Positions 1 through 7,696 of a stretch of 64,000 nucleotides of DNA are shown one piece after another. The stretch spans positions 1 through 64,000 of the forward strand of contig CAIOFV010000054.1 of assembly GCA_903857665.1 (NCBI GenBank). Direction: 5' to 3'. The notes beneath the pieces were generated by a model that worked only from the letters and a program-made list of their open reading frames with translations, made no database searches and was not told where the DNA came from. The DNA comes from an uncultured Myxococcales bacterium (GTDB lineage Bacteria; Myxococcota_A; UBA9042; DTJE01). Numbering within the stretch: the stretch's first letter is position 1; every line of letters starts with the position of its first letter. Made by a program: the position numbers and the translations under genes.

Positions 1-73
1 CACAAGAAGAACGGCAAGCAGGCTCCTACGCATGAACGCACCTTCCCTGGTTCGACCCGCCGAGCATGCCACT

Positions 74-1207
74 CTAGTTCGCGCCGGCGACCACGATCGA
101 ATAGTCGCCTGGGCCGAAGCTCTTGACGGGCTCGCTGTTGCCGTTCGAGTCGGTGTCGAAGACGCCCGTCGCGTAGCCCGAGGTCGACTGGTCCGCCCAG
201 CGGAAGCAGTCCTTCGTCTTCATATTGACCGTGGCCACGTAGCTCGTGGAAATGCTGGGCGTGATCGTCAGGTGCTGGGACAGTTCCATCTGCAGCCACG
301 TGCGGCCGCCCTCCTTGATCACGGTGCCGGTCGCCGAGTCGGGGAACGGGGGCAGCGTACCGGTCTGGACGAACGGGAAGCCGCCGGCGCTGAACGAGTA
401 CTGCACCCAATCCTGAGACCGTGGCGTCGAACCGATGACCGTGTCGCTGAGCGCCGCGACGACCGATACCGGGCCCTGCAGCGCCGGCACCGGGAACGGC
501 GGGTGGACCGTCGCCTGCACCGTGAAGCGGGCGGTCGCCAGCAGGACGCGCGCGTGGGTGAAGGTGCCGCTGAGGACCTGGAACAGGTCGATCGTGGCCA
601 GCGTCGTGCTGTTCTGCATGTCGACCTCGGTGTAGTTGTCGTCGCCCGCGTCGAAGACCGTGACGGGCGAGGGATCGTCCGCGCTGGTCATCAGTTCGAC
701 CTTCTGGACGCCTACGTAGAAGGCCGCAGGCGTCTGCGACGCGTACGAGTCCTGGAACGTGACGTCGGAGACGGGGTCCCCGACGATCACGAACTCGAGC
801 GTCGGGCCGCCGATGCCCTCGTCCGCCACCGCAACGTCGGTCGCGACCGGGGTCTCGGGCGCGGTGTCGGCGACCGTCGCCTCGTCGAGGGCGGTGTCCG
901 CCGCGAGCCCGTCGATCTCTGCGGGCGACGTGTCGGTCGCCACGTCAGCGGGGGCGGTTTCTTCCGCGACGTCCGCTGCGACCACGCCCTCGTCGGCCGC
1001 GGTTTCCGCGGTCGACAGGTCTTCGGCCGCGTCGGTCCCCGCGACTTCCGCTGGGGCGACGTCGGCGGCGACGTCGTCGGCGACGTCATCGGCGACAAAC
1101 GCGTCGGTCGTGTCGCCGGCGTTCCCCGCACCGCTGCTGGAGCAGGCCGCAAGCACCAGGACGACGGCGATGCCCGGGATCCTCGCGAAGCTGAACTTGG
1201 CTTTCAT
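74..1207 (-). CDS. Stalked lipoprotein of unknown function
   Basis: This is a probable envelope lipoprotein of 377 residues with unknown function. The ATG at 1207 is chosen over an upstream in-frame TTG because AGAGG lies seven bases before it. A basic N-terminus and hydrophobic stretch end in a lipobox (VLAAC) with Cys22. Residues from about 25 to 135 are almost only Ala, Asp, Glu, Thr and Val and look like a flexible acidic stalk. The remaining ~240 residues are a beta-rich domain with few cysteines (TFQDSYASQTPAAFYVGVQK near its start), perhaps comparable to DUF4382-like lipoproteins, but I do not recognise it firmly. It is divergent from the FGE-like lipoprotein gene at 1503 and shares the dyad-rich intergenic region with it. 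Confidence 0.75.
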   Translation of the reverse strand: MKAKFSFARIPGIAVVLVLAACSSSGAGNAGDTTDAFVADDVADDVAADVAPAEVAGTDAAEDLSTAETAADEGVVAADVAEETAPADVATDTSPAEIDGLAADTALDEATVADTAPETPVATDVAVADEGIGGPTLEFVIVGDPVSDVTFQDSYASQTPAAFYVGVQKVELMTSADDPSPVTVFDAGDDNYTEVDMQNSTTLATIDLFQVLSGTFTHARVLLATARFTVQATVHPPFPVPALQGPVSVVAALSDTVIGSTPRSQDWVQYSFSAGGFPFVQTGTLPPFPDSATGTVIKEGGRTWLQMELSQHLTITPSISTSYVATVNMKTKDCFRWADQSTSGYATGVFDTDSNGNSEPVKSFGPGDYSIVVAGAN

Positions 1208-1306
1208 TGGCAAACCTCTTGAAGTGGCGAGCGCCCGATCGTCGGAAATCGCGAGCGCCGCCCTTGCATCGTCACCGTTCCGGGGAGGGCTGCAATCGAC
1301 CTTTCT

Positions 1307-1341
1307 CTACACGTATCGGGCCGTGTAGACGAATGTCTACA
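1307..1341. promoter_or_regulatory. Two overlapping dyads, candidate operator
   Basis: TGTAGAC-GAAT-GTCTACA (1324-1341) is a perfect inverted repeat with 7-base arms and a 4-base spacer. It overlaps a second perfect repeat, CTACACG (1307-1313) with CGTGTAG (1322-1328). They sit between two divergently read lipoprotein genes, about 100 bases upstream of one start and 160 upstream of the other. The symmetry suggests binding sites for a dimeric regulator, although a transcript hairpin is also possible. No regulator gene lies next to it. Confidence 0.4.
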
Positions 1342-1502
1342 GACCGGGTGGCCAACTGGAAGCAGCCTGGAAGCAGGCGCTGACCGGATGCTGGCACCCA
1401 TTGAAATCCGCCCTTCCTGGGCTGAAGATCACTTCTCGGGGAGAATCGGCCCATGCAGGTTTCCCGGGCACCACGAACTGTCGCTTCATGAAGAGGTAGG
1501 CC

Positions 1503-2594
1503 GTGCGTTGGACGAATTGTTGCTCTGGGATGGTGGTGGTACTGGCGTTGACCGGGTGCGGTGGGGCCGGGTCGGCTGCCGACACGGGACAGTTCGTGGA
1601 CGCCCCGGACCACGACGAGGCTGTCGCGGCAGATGTGCCCGCGGCGGACAGCCAGGACGCAGACGCGGTGACGGTCACCGACCCTGCCGGAGACCCTGGC
1701 CAGCCTGACCCCGGCCAGGCGGACCCCGGACCGAGCGACCAGGGCGCGCCGGACGACGCCGCGGGGGACGTTGGGCCGTCGGAACTGGACGCGGAGTTTC
1801 CTGGCGATACAGACGTCGTCCCGGAGGATGAGGGGTCGTCGGATCCAGGGCTGGCGGACGAGGGCCCGCTGGACACGGGGCCGGTCGTGTGCCCGGCGGT
1901 GGAATGGGTCGCGATCCCCGGCGGGACCTTCCAGATGGGGTCGGCTGCGGTCACCACCTGCTCCGGAGGGTCATCGTGCGCAATACCCGTCCACGCGGTG
2001 GCGGTGCCCGGGTTCCAGATGAACCGGACGGAAGTGCTGGTCTGCCAGTACGCGCTGTGCGTCGCCGCGGCCGCATGCGAAACGGGCGGGAATTCATCGG
2101 CCCCCGAACTCAACCCACGAGTCGCTGTTTCGTGGGATCAGTGGAAGCTCTATTGCGCGTGGACGGGTGGGCGGCTGTGCACCGAGGCCGAGTGGGAATA
2201 CGCGGCCAGGAACGGGAGCGCCGGGAACACCTACCCGTGGGGGGACGCGGCTCCGACATGCGCCGATGCCGTCTACGGGACCGACACGTGCGGCTCCCCG
2301 TCGGCGCCGTCGCCTGCGTGCTCGAAGCCGGCGGGGAACAACGCGTGGGGCGTGTGCGACCTGGCAGGGAACGTGGTCGAGTTCGTGGAGGACTGCTACC
2401 AGGGATCCTACGACGGGGCTCCGTCGGACGGTTCGGCGAGGCAGACCTGCGACACGTATGGCGGCAATACCAAGGTCACCAAGGGCGGCGGCTTCCGCTG
2501 GAATGCGGACAACCTGATGGCGGCCGCCAGGGGTGACGATTATCCAGGAGTCTACTCGGACATCGTCGGCGGCCGTTGCTGCCAGGCCCAGTAG
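1503..2594 (+). CDS. FGE-sulfatase-fold (SUMF1-like) lipoprotein
   Basis: This 363-residue protein starts at GTG 1503, preceded by AGAGG; an upstream in-frame ATG at 1488 hits a stop at once. It has a lipobox ending at Cys19 (LTGC), then a Pro/Asp/Gly-rich stalk to about residue 120. The rest is a formylglycine-generating-enzyme-fold domain: VAIPGGTFQMGS opens it, GRLCTEAEWEYAAR is the family core, NVVEF and KGGGFRW follow, and it closes with GGRCC in place of the usual GFRCA. The paired copper-binding cysteines of true FGE (GGSWxCxxxxCxR) are absent. I therefore infer a surface binding or structural protein rather than a sulfatase-maturing oxidase. Confidence 0.85.
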   Translation: MRWTNCCSGMVVVLALTGCGGAGSAADTGQFVDAPDHDEAVAADVPAADSQDADAVTVTDPAGDPGQPDPGQADPGPSDQGAPDDAAGDVGPSELDAEFPGDTDVVPEDEGSSDPGLADEGPLDTGPVVCPAVEWVAIPGGTFQMGSAAVTTCSGGSSCAIPVHAVAVPGFQMNRTEVLVCQYALCVAAAACETGGNSSAPELNPRVAVSWDQWKLYCAWTGGRLCTEAEWEYAARNGSAGNTYPWGDAAPTCADAVYGTDTCGSPSAPSPACSKPAGNNAWGVCDLAGNVVEFVEDCYQGSYDGAPSDGSARQTCDTYGGNTKVTKGGGFRWNADNLMAAARGDDYPGVYSDIVGGRCCQAQ

Positions 2595-2955
2595 GCTGCT
2601 GGGTCCGCGCTATCGGAATCGGGCCATCGTGGTTCGATTCAGGTGTCGGCCAGAAGTCTCTCCAGAATCCTTGTTCGCCTTCGCCAACGCAAAGGGACGG
2701 ACGACACGACCTGCAACACGACCGGCCAGTTGCGCACCTGCCGCTGGACACCCTCTCGTCGGCCTAGGATAAGGGTCCGAGCTATCCTGCCGATGTCGAA
2801 AACAGCCAGAAAGGTCGCGGGACCCGTGAAACGCCGTTTTCGAGGGGGGTTTTAGGGGGGTAAATAGCCCATTTCTGAAAAAACCGTACCCAGAACCGTA
2901 CCCACGGGCGAAAACCCGGGGGTGACGGATCGTGCAACTGCTTGTTTTCCTTGAG
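2595..2955. other. Intergenic region without a supported gene
   Basis: These 361 bases lie between the FGE-like lipoprotein and the tRNA. Short reading frames exist on both strands but none has a ribosome-binding site or recognisable product. The part near 2840-2920 is less GC-rich, with G- and A-runs, and contains an 11-base direct repeat. It forms the 3' flank of the tRNA, where remnants of integrated elements are often found, but no integrase fragment is recognisable. Confidence 0.5.
2882..2904. repeat. 11-bp tandem direct repeat
   Basis: AACCGTACCCA occurs twice (2882-2892 and 2894-2904) with one base between the copies. The pair lies about 50 bases beyond the 3' end of the tRNA-Gly gene. 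Confidence 0.6.
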
Positions 2956-3027
2956 AGCGGGAAACGGGAGTCGAACCCGCGACCTACAGCTTGGGAAGCT
3001 GTCACTCTACCACTGAGTTATTCCCGC
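2956..3027 (-). tRNA. tRNA-Gly(CCC)
   Basis: Read on the minus strand, GCGGGAA pairs with TTCCCGC as a 7-bp acceptor stem. The anticodon arm ACAGC-TTCCCAA-GCTGT gives anticodon CCC. The T-loop GGTTCGAC motif is present and the discriminator base is U, as is usual for glycine tRNAs. The 3' CCA is not encoded, so CCA addition by nucleotidyltransferase is needed. The gene lies downstream of the Fur-family gene on the same strand. Confidence 0.95.
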
Positions 3028-3072
3028 GTGGCCACAAAGCGAAGCGAGTCTAGCGCCCCGGCCGCGAGGCTG

Positions 3073-3582
3073 TCAAGAGACCCGGGCACGGGCTTTCCGG
3101 GGCCGGGCCTTGCGCTGCGCGGGCCCGTCAGATCCGCGCGCGAGGCATTTCGCGCAGAGGCCGTAGATTTCCATCCGGTGGCTCTTCATCAGGAACCCGT
3201 GGCGATCGCTGATCTTGTGTTGTAAATCCTCGATCGCGTCGTCCTCGAATTCCAGGATCGCGCCACAGGCGGTGCAGACCAGGTGATCGTGGTGCTCGTG
3301 GGTCGCGGCGGCCTCGTACCGGGCGAACCCCTCACCGAACTGCCGGGCCTCCACGAGGCCCGCATCGTTCAGGAGGTGCAGCGTACGGTAGACGGTGGCG
3401 TTCCCGACGCCGGGCCACCGCTTGTGCACGGCCGCGGCGACCTCCTCGACGCCCGGGTGGCCCCGCAGGCCGAAGAAGACCTCGGCGACCTGCAGGCGTG
3501 GCCGCGTCACGCGCCCTCCGTGCACCCGGATGTGGGCGGTCAGGCGCTCCTTCCAGCCCTTGCGGTCGGCTCGCGTGCTCAC
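3073..3582 (-). CDS. Fur-family transcriptional regulator
   Basis: This is a 169-residue metal- or peroxide-sensing repressor of the Fur/Zur/PerR family. The N-terminal winged helix includes RVTRPRLQVAEVFF and NATVYRTLHLLNDAGLV. The metal-binding half has RYEAAATHEHHDHLVC, then CTAC and a C-terminal CAKC, giving the two structural CxxC pairs of a zinc site. Glutamate in RYE, where PerR proteins have aspartate, favours a Fur-like sensor, but the metal cannot be fixed from sequence. The C-terminus is Arg/Lys-rich. The GTG start at 3582 overlaps the TGA of the upstream lipoprotein gene as GTGA, so the two are probably translated together. The longer upstream frame is a shadow of that lipoprotein gene. 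Confidence 0.92.
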   Translation of the reverse strand: MSTRADRKGWKERLTAHIRVHGGRVTRPRLQVAEVFFGLRGHPGVEEVAAAVHKRWPGVGNATVYRTLHLLNDAGLVEARQFGEGFARYEAAATHEHHDHLVCTACGAILEFEDDAIEDLQHKISDRHGFLMKSHRMEIYGLCAKCLARGSDGPAQRKARPRKARARVS

Positions 3583-4502
3583 TCGTCCTCGTCCTCCAGG
3601 CGCAGGTCCGACGACAGGACCGACGTCTGCTCGAGTACCTGGGGCCTGGCGCCGTTGGCCACTTCGAGGCGCAGGTGCGTCGCCTCGGCGGCCTCCGCCC
3701 GGACCGTGACCCCGGTGAGGGGCTCGACCAGCCAGGCAGCCCGCCCGCTGCCGGTGCCCTCGATCACGCGACCCTTGCGCCCGGCCAGCAGGCCTTCGCC
3801 AGCCATCGTGATGTCCCAATCGGCTTCCAGCAGCGCCAGGTCCCGCTCGCCCTGGGTCACCATGCCCACGAAACGCACCGTGCCCAGCCGGTCCACACGG
3901 GCCGGAGTGTCGCTTTCCAGGGGCCGCAGCGATGCCTTCCGATATTCCCAGGTTTCACCCGGCGTCACGAACCGGGCGGGCAGCGGGGCCAGCAGGCGGT
4001 CCATCGCGTCCGAGACCTCCCGGGCCGACCCGGCGACCGGCGCGCCGGGCTGGACACCGCCTCCGGCGACCGGGCGCGTCAGCGAGACGCTGTCCAGGTC
4101 GTCCTCGATGGCGGGCCCGGTTTCGTCCCCGGCCGGGTCCACCGTGACGTCGGCTTCGCCCACGATCCATTCAACCTTCGCGCCGACGTCCGCGGCCAGC
4201 GATTCCGTCTCATCGACCTGGAACTCCTCCCGCAGCGAGATCGCCAGGGGGGACTGCCCCCGCCCTCGGACCTTCACGTCATGCTGCAGGGCCAGATCGT
4301 AGGTTCGCTCGGTGCCCTTTTCCACGATCCGCCGCAGTTCCAGGTGTCCCGACTCGGGCACCGCGGCCGTCAGGCCTTCCGCCAGGGGCGTCCCCGGAAC
4401 CTCCGGCACGCCCCACGCCTCCTCCTCCGTCCGTCCGCATCCGCAGGCCAATGCCAGCACGACCACCGGCATCCACCGCAGCACTCCTGATCGCCCCGAC
4501 AC
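3579..4502 (-). CDS. Lipoprotein of unknown function
   Basis: This 307-residue protein was placed at GTG 4502 because GGAGG stands six bases before it. The reading frame stays open far upstream, but only as antisense to mnmE. A short signal peptide ends in LALAC with Cys20. The mature part has no cysteines beyond the first few residues, is acidic at the C-terminus (LEDEDE), and contains beta-rich stretches such as GETWEYRKASLRP and WDITMAGEGLLAGRKG. Lipoproteins with this look occur widely in myxobacteria, but I cannot name a family. It is the first gene of a two-gene unit with the Fur regulator and divergent from mnmE. Confidence 0.75.
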   Translation of the reverse strand: MSGRSGVLRWMPVVVLALACGCGRTEEEAWGVPEVPGTPLAEGLTAAVPESGHLELRRIVEKGTERTYDLALQHDVKVRGRGQSPLAISLREEFQVDETESLAADVGAKVEWIVGEADVTVDPAGDETGPAIEDDLDSVSLTRPVAGGGVQPGAPVAGSAREVSDAMDRLLAPLPARFVTPGETWEYRKASLRPLESDTPARVDRLGTVRFVGMVTQGERDLALLEADWDITMAGEGLLAGRKGRVIEGTGSGRAAWLVEPLTGVTVRAEAAEATHLRLEVANGARPQVLEQTSVLSSDLRLEDEDE

Positions 4503-4567
4503 ATGCACCTCCGCGCGCTGGATTTTAGCAGAAGCGGGACCTCGGTGTGGATCGGCGGCGCCGATGG

Positions 4568-4573
4568 TATCCT
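4568..4573 (+). promoter_or_regulatory. Candidate -10 element for mnmE, leaderless geometry
   Basis: TATCCT lies seven bases before the mnmE ATG at 4581, which itself has no Shine-Dalgarno sequence. Transcription would then begin at or next to the start codon. No convincing -35 box was found at 16-18 bases, so support is limited. Confidence 0.3.
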
Positions 4574-4580
4574 CGCCGCC

Positions 4581-5933
4581 ATGGGGACGGTGGACGTCAT
4601 TGCAGCGGTTGCGTCGGGTGCCGGGAGCGCGGCGATCGGCGTGGTCCGCCTGTCGGGGCCCGGCTCGTGGGGCATCGCCCTGTCGCTGTGCCGGGACCGT
4701 TCGACGCCACCCCCCGAGCGCCACCTGGCCCTGGCATGGCTGGCCGACCCGCGGACGGGACGCCTGCTGGACCACGCGATGACGGCGTTCTTCGCCGCGG
4801 GATCCTCGTACACCGGCGAGGAATCGGTCGAACTGTACTGCCACGGGGGCCCCGTGCTGCTGGACCGGGTGCTGCAGGCATGCCTGGACGGGGGCGCGCG
4901 TGCGGCGCGTCCCGGCGAGTTCACGCGGCGCGCGGTCGCGGCGGGGCGACTGGACCTGCTGCAGGCAGAGGCGGTCGCCCTTCTGGCGTCTGCCGGAACG
5001 GAAGCGGCCCTGGACGCCGGGCTGTCGGCCCTGTCGGGGAGGCCTTCGGCAGAGGTCGCCGCGGCCCGCGAGGCCCTGCTGGACCTGCTGGCGGACGTGG
5101 AGGCGGCGCTGGACCATTCCGAGGAGGACGGCGTCGTCGTGGACCTCGGCGCGGTCGGGATACGGCTGGCCCGCGAGGCCGGTCGCCTGCGGGGCTGGTG
5201 GGAAGCCGCCCGGGCGTTGCGGCCGGCCGTGTCCGGCGTGCAGGTGGCGCTGGTCGGTCCTCCGAACGCCGGGAAATCCAGCCTGTTCAACGCGCTGCTG
5301 GGTCGCGATCGGGCCATCGTCCACGCCGATGCGGGCACCACGCGGGACGTGGTGGGCGAAATGCTCCCGCTGGCCGGCGTGCCCTGCCAGGTGCTGGACA
5401 CCGCGGGCCTGAGGGACGCGGGGGCGGGCGAGGTGGAGGCGGAAGGCGTCCAGCGCGCCCGGGACGCTGCCCGGGACGCCGACGTGGTCGTCCAGGTGGT
5501 GGACGGGACCGGCGCGGCGCCGTCCGACGGGTTCGCGGGGCGCGTGGACCTGGTCGCGGTGACCAAGGCCGACCTCTGCCCGCTCGAACCGCGCGTGGAG
5601 GCCCCTCTTGGCGTGCCCGTCGTGGTCACGTCGGCGCGGGACGGCCGGGGGATCGAGCGGCTGCGATCGCTGCTGGCGGATCGGGCCTCGGAAGCGGTCC
5701 GTCGCGGGGACACGTCGCGGGCCGTCGTGGTCGGCGAGCGGCAGGTCGGCGCCCTGCATGCCGCGCTGGGGTGCGTCGAGGCGGCCATCGAGGGACGTGC
5801 GGGCGATGCGCCGCTGGAGGTGCTGGCCTCGGACCTGCGCCGTGCGGTGGAGCACCTGGGCGAGATCGACGGGTCGCGGATCACCGAGGAAGTGCTGGAC
5901 CGGATCTTTTCGCGGTTCTGCATGGGCAAGTAG
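4581..5933 (+). CDS. mnmE: tRNA modification GTPase MnmE (TrmE)
   Basis: MnmE, with MnmG, installs the cmnm5/nm5 group on wobble uridine U34 of certain tRNAs. The 450-residue protein has the normal length. The N-terminal tetrahydrofolate-binding domain includes SSYTGEESVELYCHGGP and RPGEFTRRA. The inserted G domain has the P-loop GPPNAGKSS from residue 226, the switch motif DAGTTRD, DTAGLRD for G3 and TKAD for G4. The protein ends in RIFSRFCMGK, the expected C-terminal FCxGK with its catalytic-site cysteine. The ATG at 4581 is preferred to an upstream in-frame ATG at 4503 because family members begin just before the TIAAIAT-like segment. Confidence 0.97.
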   Translation: MGTVDVIAAVASGAGSAAIGVVRLSGPGSWGIALSLCRDRSTPPPERHLALAWLADPRTGRLLDHAMTAFFAAGSSYTGEESVELYCHGGPVLLDRVLQACLDGGARAARPGEFTRRAVAAGRLDLLQAEAVALLASAGTEAALDAGLSALSGRPSAEVAAAREALLDLLADVEAALDHSEEDGVVVDLGAVGIRLAREAGRLRGWWEAARALRPAVSGVQVALVGPPNAGKSSLFNALLGRDRAIVHADAGTTRDVVGEMLPLAGVPCQVLDTAGLRDAGAGEVEAEGVQRARDAARDADVVVQVVDGTGAAPSDGFAGRVDLVAVTKADLCPLEPRVEAPLGVPVVVTSARDGRGIERLRSLLADRASEAVRRGDTSRAVVVGERQVGALHAALGCVEAAIEGRAGDAPLEVLASDLRRAVEHLGEIDGSRITEEVLDRIFSRFCMGK

Positions 5934-5936
5934 CGG

Positions 5937-6296
5937 TCAGCGGAACAGGTCCTCCTCGATCAGGTCCGCAAGGAACCCCTTGAATCGCGCCAATTCCTGC
6001 GGCGACATCTGGGTGAACTTGACGCCCATGCCCGGCTCCTTGCCCTGGCCCGGGGCGCGCCACCAGACCACTTCGCCGGCGATCGAGATCGGCTGGGAGG
6101 ACTCGTCCAGGTAGATGCGCAGCATCACCGGCTGGCCCGGCGGTACCGGCGTGTCCGTCCGCACGAAGGCCCCGCCCAGGCTCATGTTCATCATCAGCAT
6201 CTCGGTTTCATCGAGGTCGATGTCGCGCCCGAAGATGCCGAAGACCCGCGTGCTGAAGCGGGGAGCCGTCCGCTTGTCGCGGCCATCGAAGATCAT
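5937..6296 (-). CDS. PilZ domain protein
   Basis: This 119-residue single-domain protein is likely a cyclic-di-GMP receptor. The N-terminal RDKRTAPR segment provides the RxxxR motif and NMSLGGAFV provides the (D/N)xSxxG motif. The order and spacing match PilZ proteins. Family members control motility, polysaccharide output or gene expression; the target here is unknown. The ATG at 6296 overlaps the TGA of the upstream lipoprotein gene as ATGA and is preceded by GGAGGAGA. It is the last gene of the three-gene operon that begins with the methyltransferase. Confidence 0.93.
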   Translation of the reverse strand: MIFDGRDKRTAPRFSTRVFGIFGRDIDLDETEMLMMNMSLGGAFVRTDTPVPPGQPVMLRIYLDESSQPISIAGEVVWWRAPGQGKEPGMGVKFTQMSPQELARFKGFLADLIEEDLFR

Positions 6297-6925
6297 GGGG
6301 TCTCCTCCCGGCCACGTCGGACCTCGGTGATCAGCCATTCGACCCCCCGTGGCGTGAGAACCAGTGTCCATGTCGGTGCTCCCGGTGGCTGGAACTCGAA
6401 CTCGGCCTCTGTGCTCCAGATCCTCACGACCTTCGGCCCCGCCGTGAGGGCGTCCCTCACCTGGGCGGGGGACAGCCCCGTCGTCCACTTGGCGAGGTCG
6501 CGGATGACTTCCCCAATTTCGTCTTTTCGGGTCGCGGACTTTAGGTCACGCCACAAAACGATCCACCGGGCGCCCAGCGCGCGGCCATCCAGCACGAGGC
6601 GCGTCGAATCCAGGAAACGGGTCGCGGCGTCGGCCCCGTCGGTCCGGGTCGTCGCTTCCAGGAATCGCGAGACCGCGGTCCGTGGATCCGCGCAGTCGTC
6701 CTTGCATCCACCGACCGCGGCTGCGGCACGGGCGGACGAGGCCGCGGGGAGAGGGACCGGGTGGGCCGTTTCCCCGGCGAACGATGGCGTCGGGGGCATC
6801 GGGGCCTGCCGGATCGCGGCGCCGTCCACCGGGGCGTCCCGCCCGCAGGAACCGAGGGCGAGGAAGGCCAGCGCGCCCAGGCGGGCGACGGCGGCCGACG
6901 TCGCGGTCGTTCCGGCCGGGCTCAC
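6293..6925 (-). CDS. Lipoprotein in methyltransferase-PilZ operon
   Basis: This 210-residue protein begins at GTG 6925, overlapping the methyltransferase stop as GTGA. A hydrophobic signal ends with LALGSC, Cys27 being the likely lipidated residue. After a Pro/Ala linker, two cysteines (GGCKDDCADP) precede an alpha/beta domain containing RFLEATTRTDGADAATRFLD and ending with a strand-rich part (WTLVLTPRGVEWLITEV). The pattern of a short helical segment followed by a small beta sheet is reminiscent of NTF2-like or DUF4878-type lipoproteins. This is only a resemblance. Confidence 0.75.
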   Translation of the reverse strand: MSPAGTTATSAAVARLGALAFLALGSCGRDAPVDGAAIRQAPMPPTPSFAGETAHPVPLPAASSARAAAAVGGCKDDCADPRTAVSRFLEATTRTDGADAATRFLDSTRLVLDGRALGARWIVLWRDLKSATRKDEIGEVIRDLAKWTTGLSPAQVRDALTAGPKVVRIWSTEAEFEFQPPGAPTWTLVLTPRGVEWLITEVRRGREETP

Positions 6926-7650
6926 CGTGCCACCACCATCAGGCTCAGGCCGAACGGCAGGTCGAGCTTCTTCGCCAGCGTGCGCTCGGCCTCGAACACC
7001 CTCGTCAACAATCCATTCAGGGAACCTACCGTGGTCCCGGCGTCGCTGCGCGGGCCGCCGTCCTTGCCGTGGAGGAGGCGCGCCCAGAAACGGTGGGCCG
7101 CGGCCACCGGGTACAGCAGGCTGTTGGTCCAGGTGACACGCTCGATGGTGAAGCCGCCGTCGCGCAGCAGGGCCAGGAACTCCGGCCGCGTGTAGCGGCG
7201 GACATGGTGCAGCGCCACGTCGTGGGCGCTGAACAGCGCCGGGTGGCACGGCACGGTCGCGATCAGGGGCCCGCCGGGCTTCAGGACGCGCCGGATCTCG
7301 CGCACGGCGGCCTCGTGGTCCTGGATGTGCTCCAGGACGTCCATGGCCGTCACGCCGTCGAAGGTGGCGTCTTCGAAGGGCAGGCACGTGGCGTCGCCGA
7401 CGATCACCGGGTTTCCCGAGCGCGCCCGGGCCATCGCCGCGGCCTTGGGGTTGGCGTCAAGCCCGGTGAACCGGCCCAGCCCCTCCATCACCCGCATCAT
7501 CCCGCCGGTGGCGCAGCCCACGTCCAGGATCTTCGAGCCCGGGCCCAGGCCCGCGGCCAGGTAGGCGTCCCGCACGATCCCGCGAATGCCCACGAACCAG
7601 AAGTGGCAGTCCTCGACCGCCGCCATGATTTCGTATTCGCGATCGTCCAT
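6922..7650 (-). CDS. Class I SAM-dependent methyltransferase
   Basis: This 242-residue protein carries the SAM-binding glycine loop ILDVGCATGGMM near residue 42. The acidic motif II follows (FTGLDANP), then FDGVTAMDVLEHIQD and LKPGGPLIATVP. It belongs to the UbiE/Methyltransf_11-like group. The substrate is unknown. The start MDDREYEIMAAVEDCHFW resembles methyltransferases found in exopolysaccharide and lipid-sugar clusters, where a WF segment precedes the core. It is the first gene of a tightly coupled operon with a lipoprotein and a PilZ protein. Confidence 0.88.
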   Translation of the reverse strand: MDDREYEIMAAVEDCHFWFVGIRGIVRDAYLAAGLGPGSKILDVGCATGGMMRVMEGLGRFTGLDANPKAAAMARARSGNPVIVGDATCLPFEDATFDGVTAMDVLEHIQDHEAAVREIRRVLKPGGPLIATVPCHPALFSAHDVALHHVRRYTRPEFLALLRDGGFTIERVTWTNSLLYPVAAAHRFWARLLHGKDGGPRSDAGTTVGSLNGLLTRVFEAERTLAKKLDLPFGLSLMVVAR

Positions 7651-7696
7651 CGCCCCTTGCCGTTCCTGCGCCCGGGGAGGATAGCACGGAGCAAGG

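Noticed and set aside
1503-2594. FGE-fold protein as a diversity-generating retroelement target
   Set aside because: No reverse transcriptase or template repeat was seen in the window.
4512-5855. Upstream extension of the 3579 lipoprotein frame
   Set aside because: It is antisense to mnmE and has no domain; the lipobox start at 4502 has its own GGAGG.
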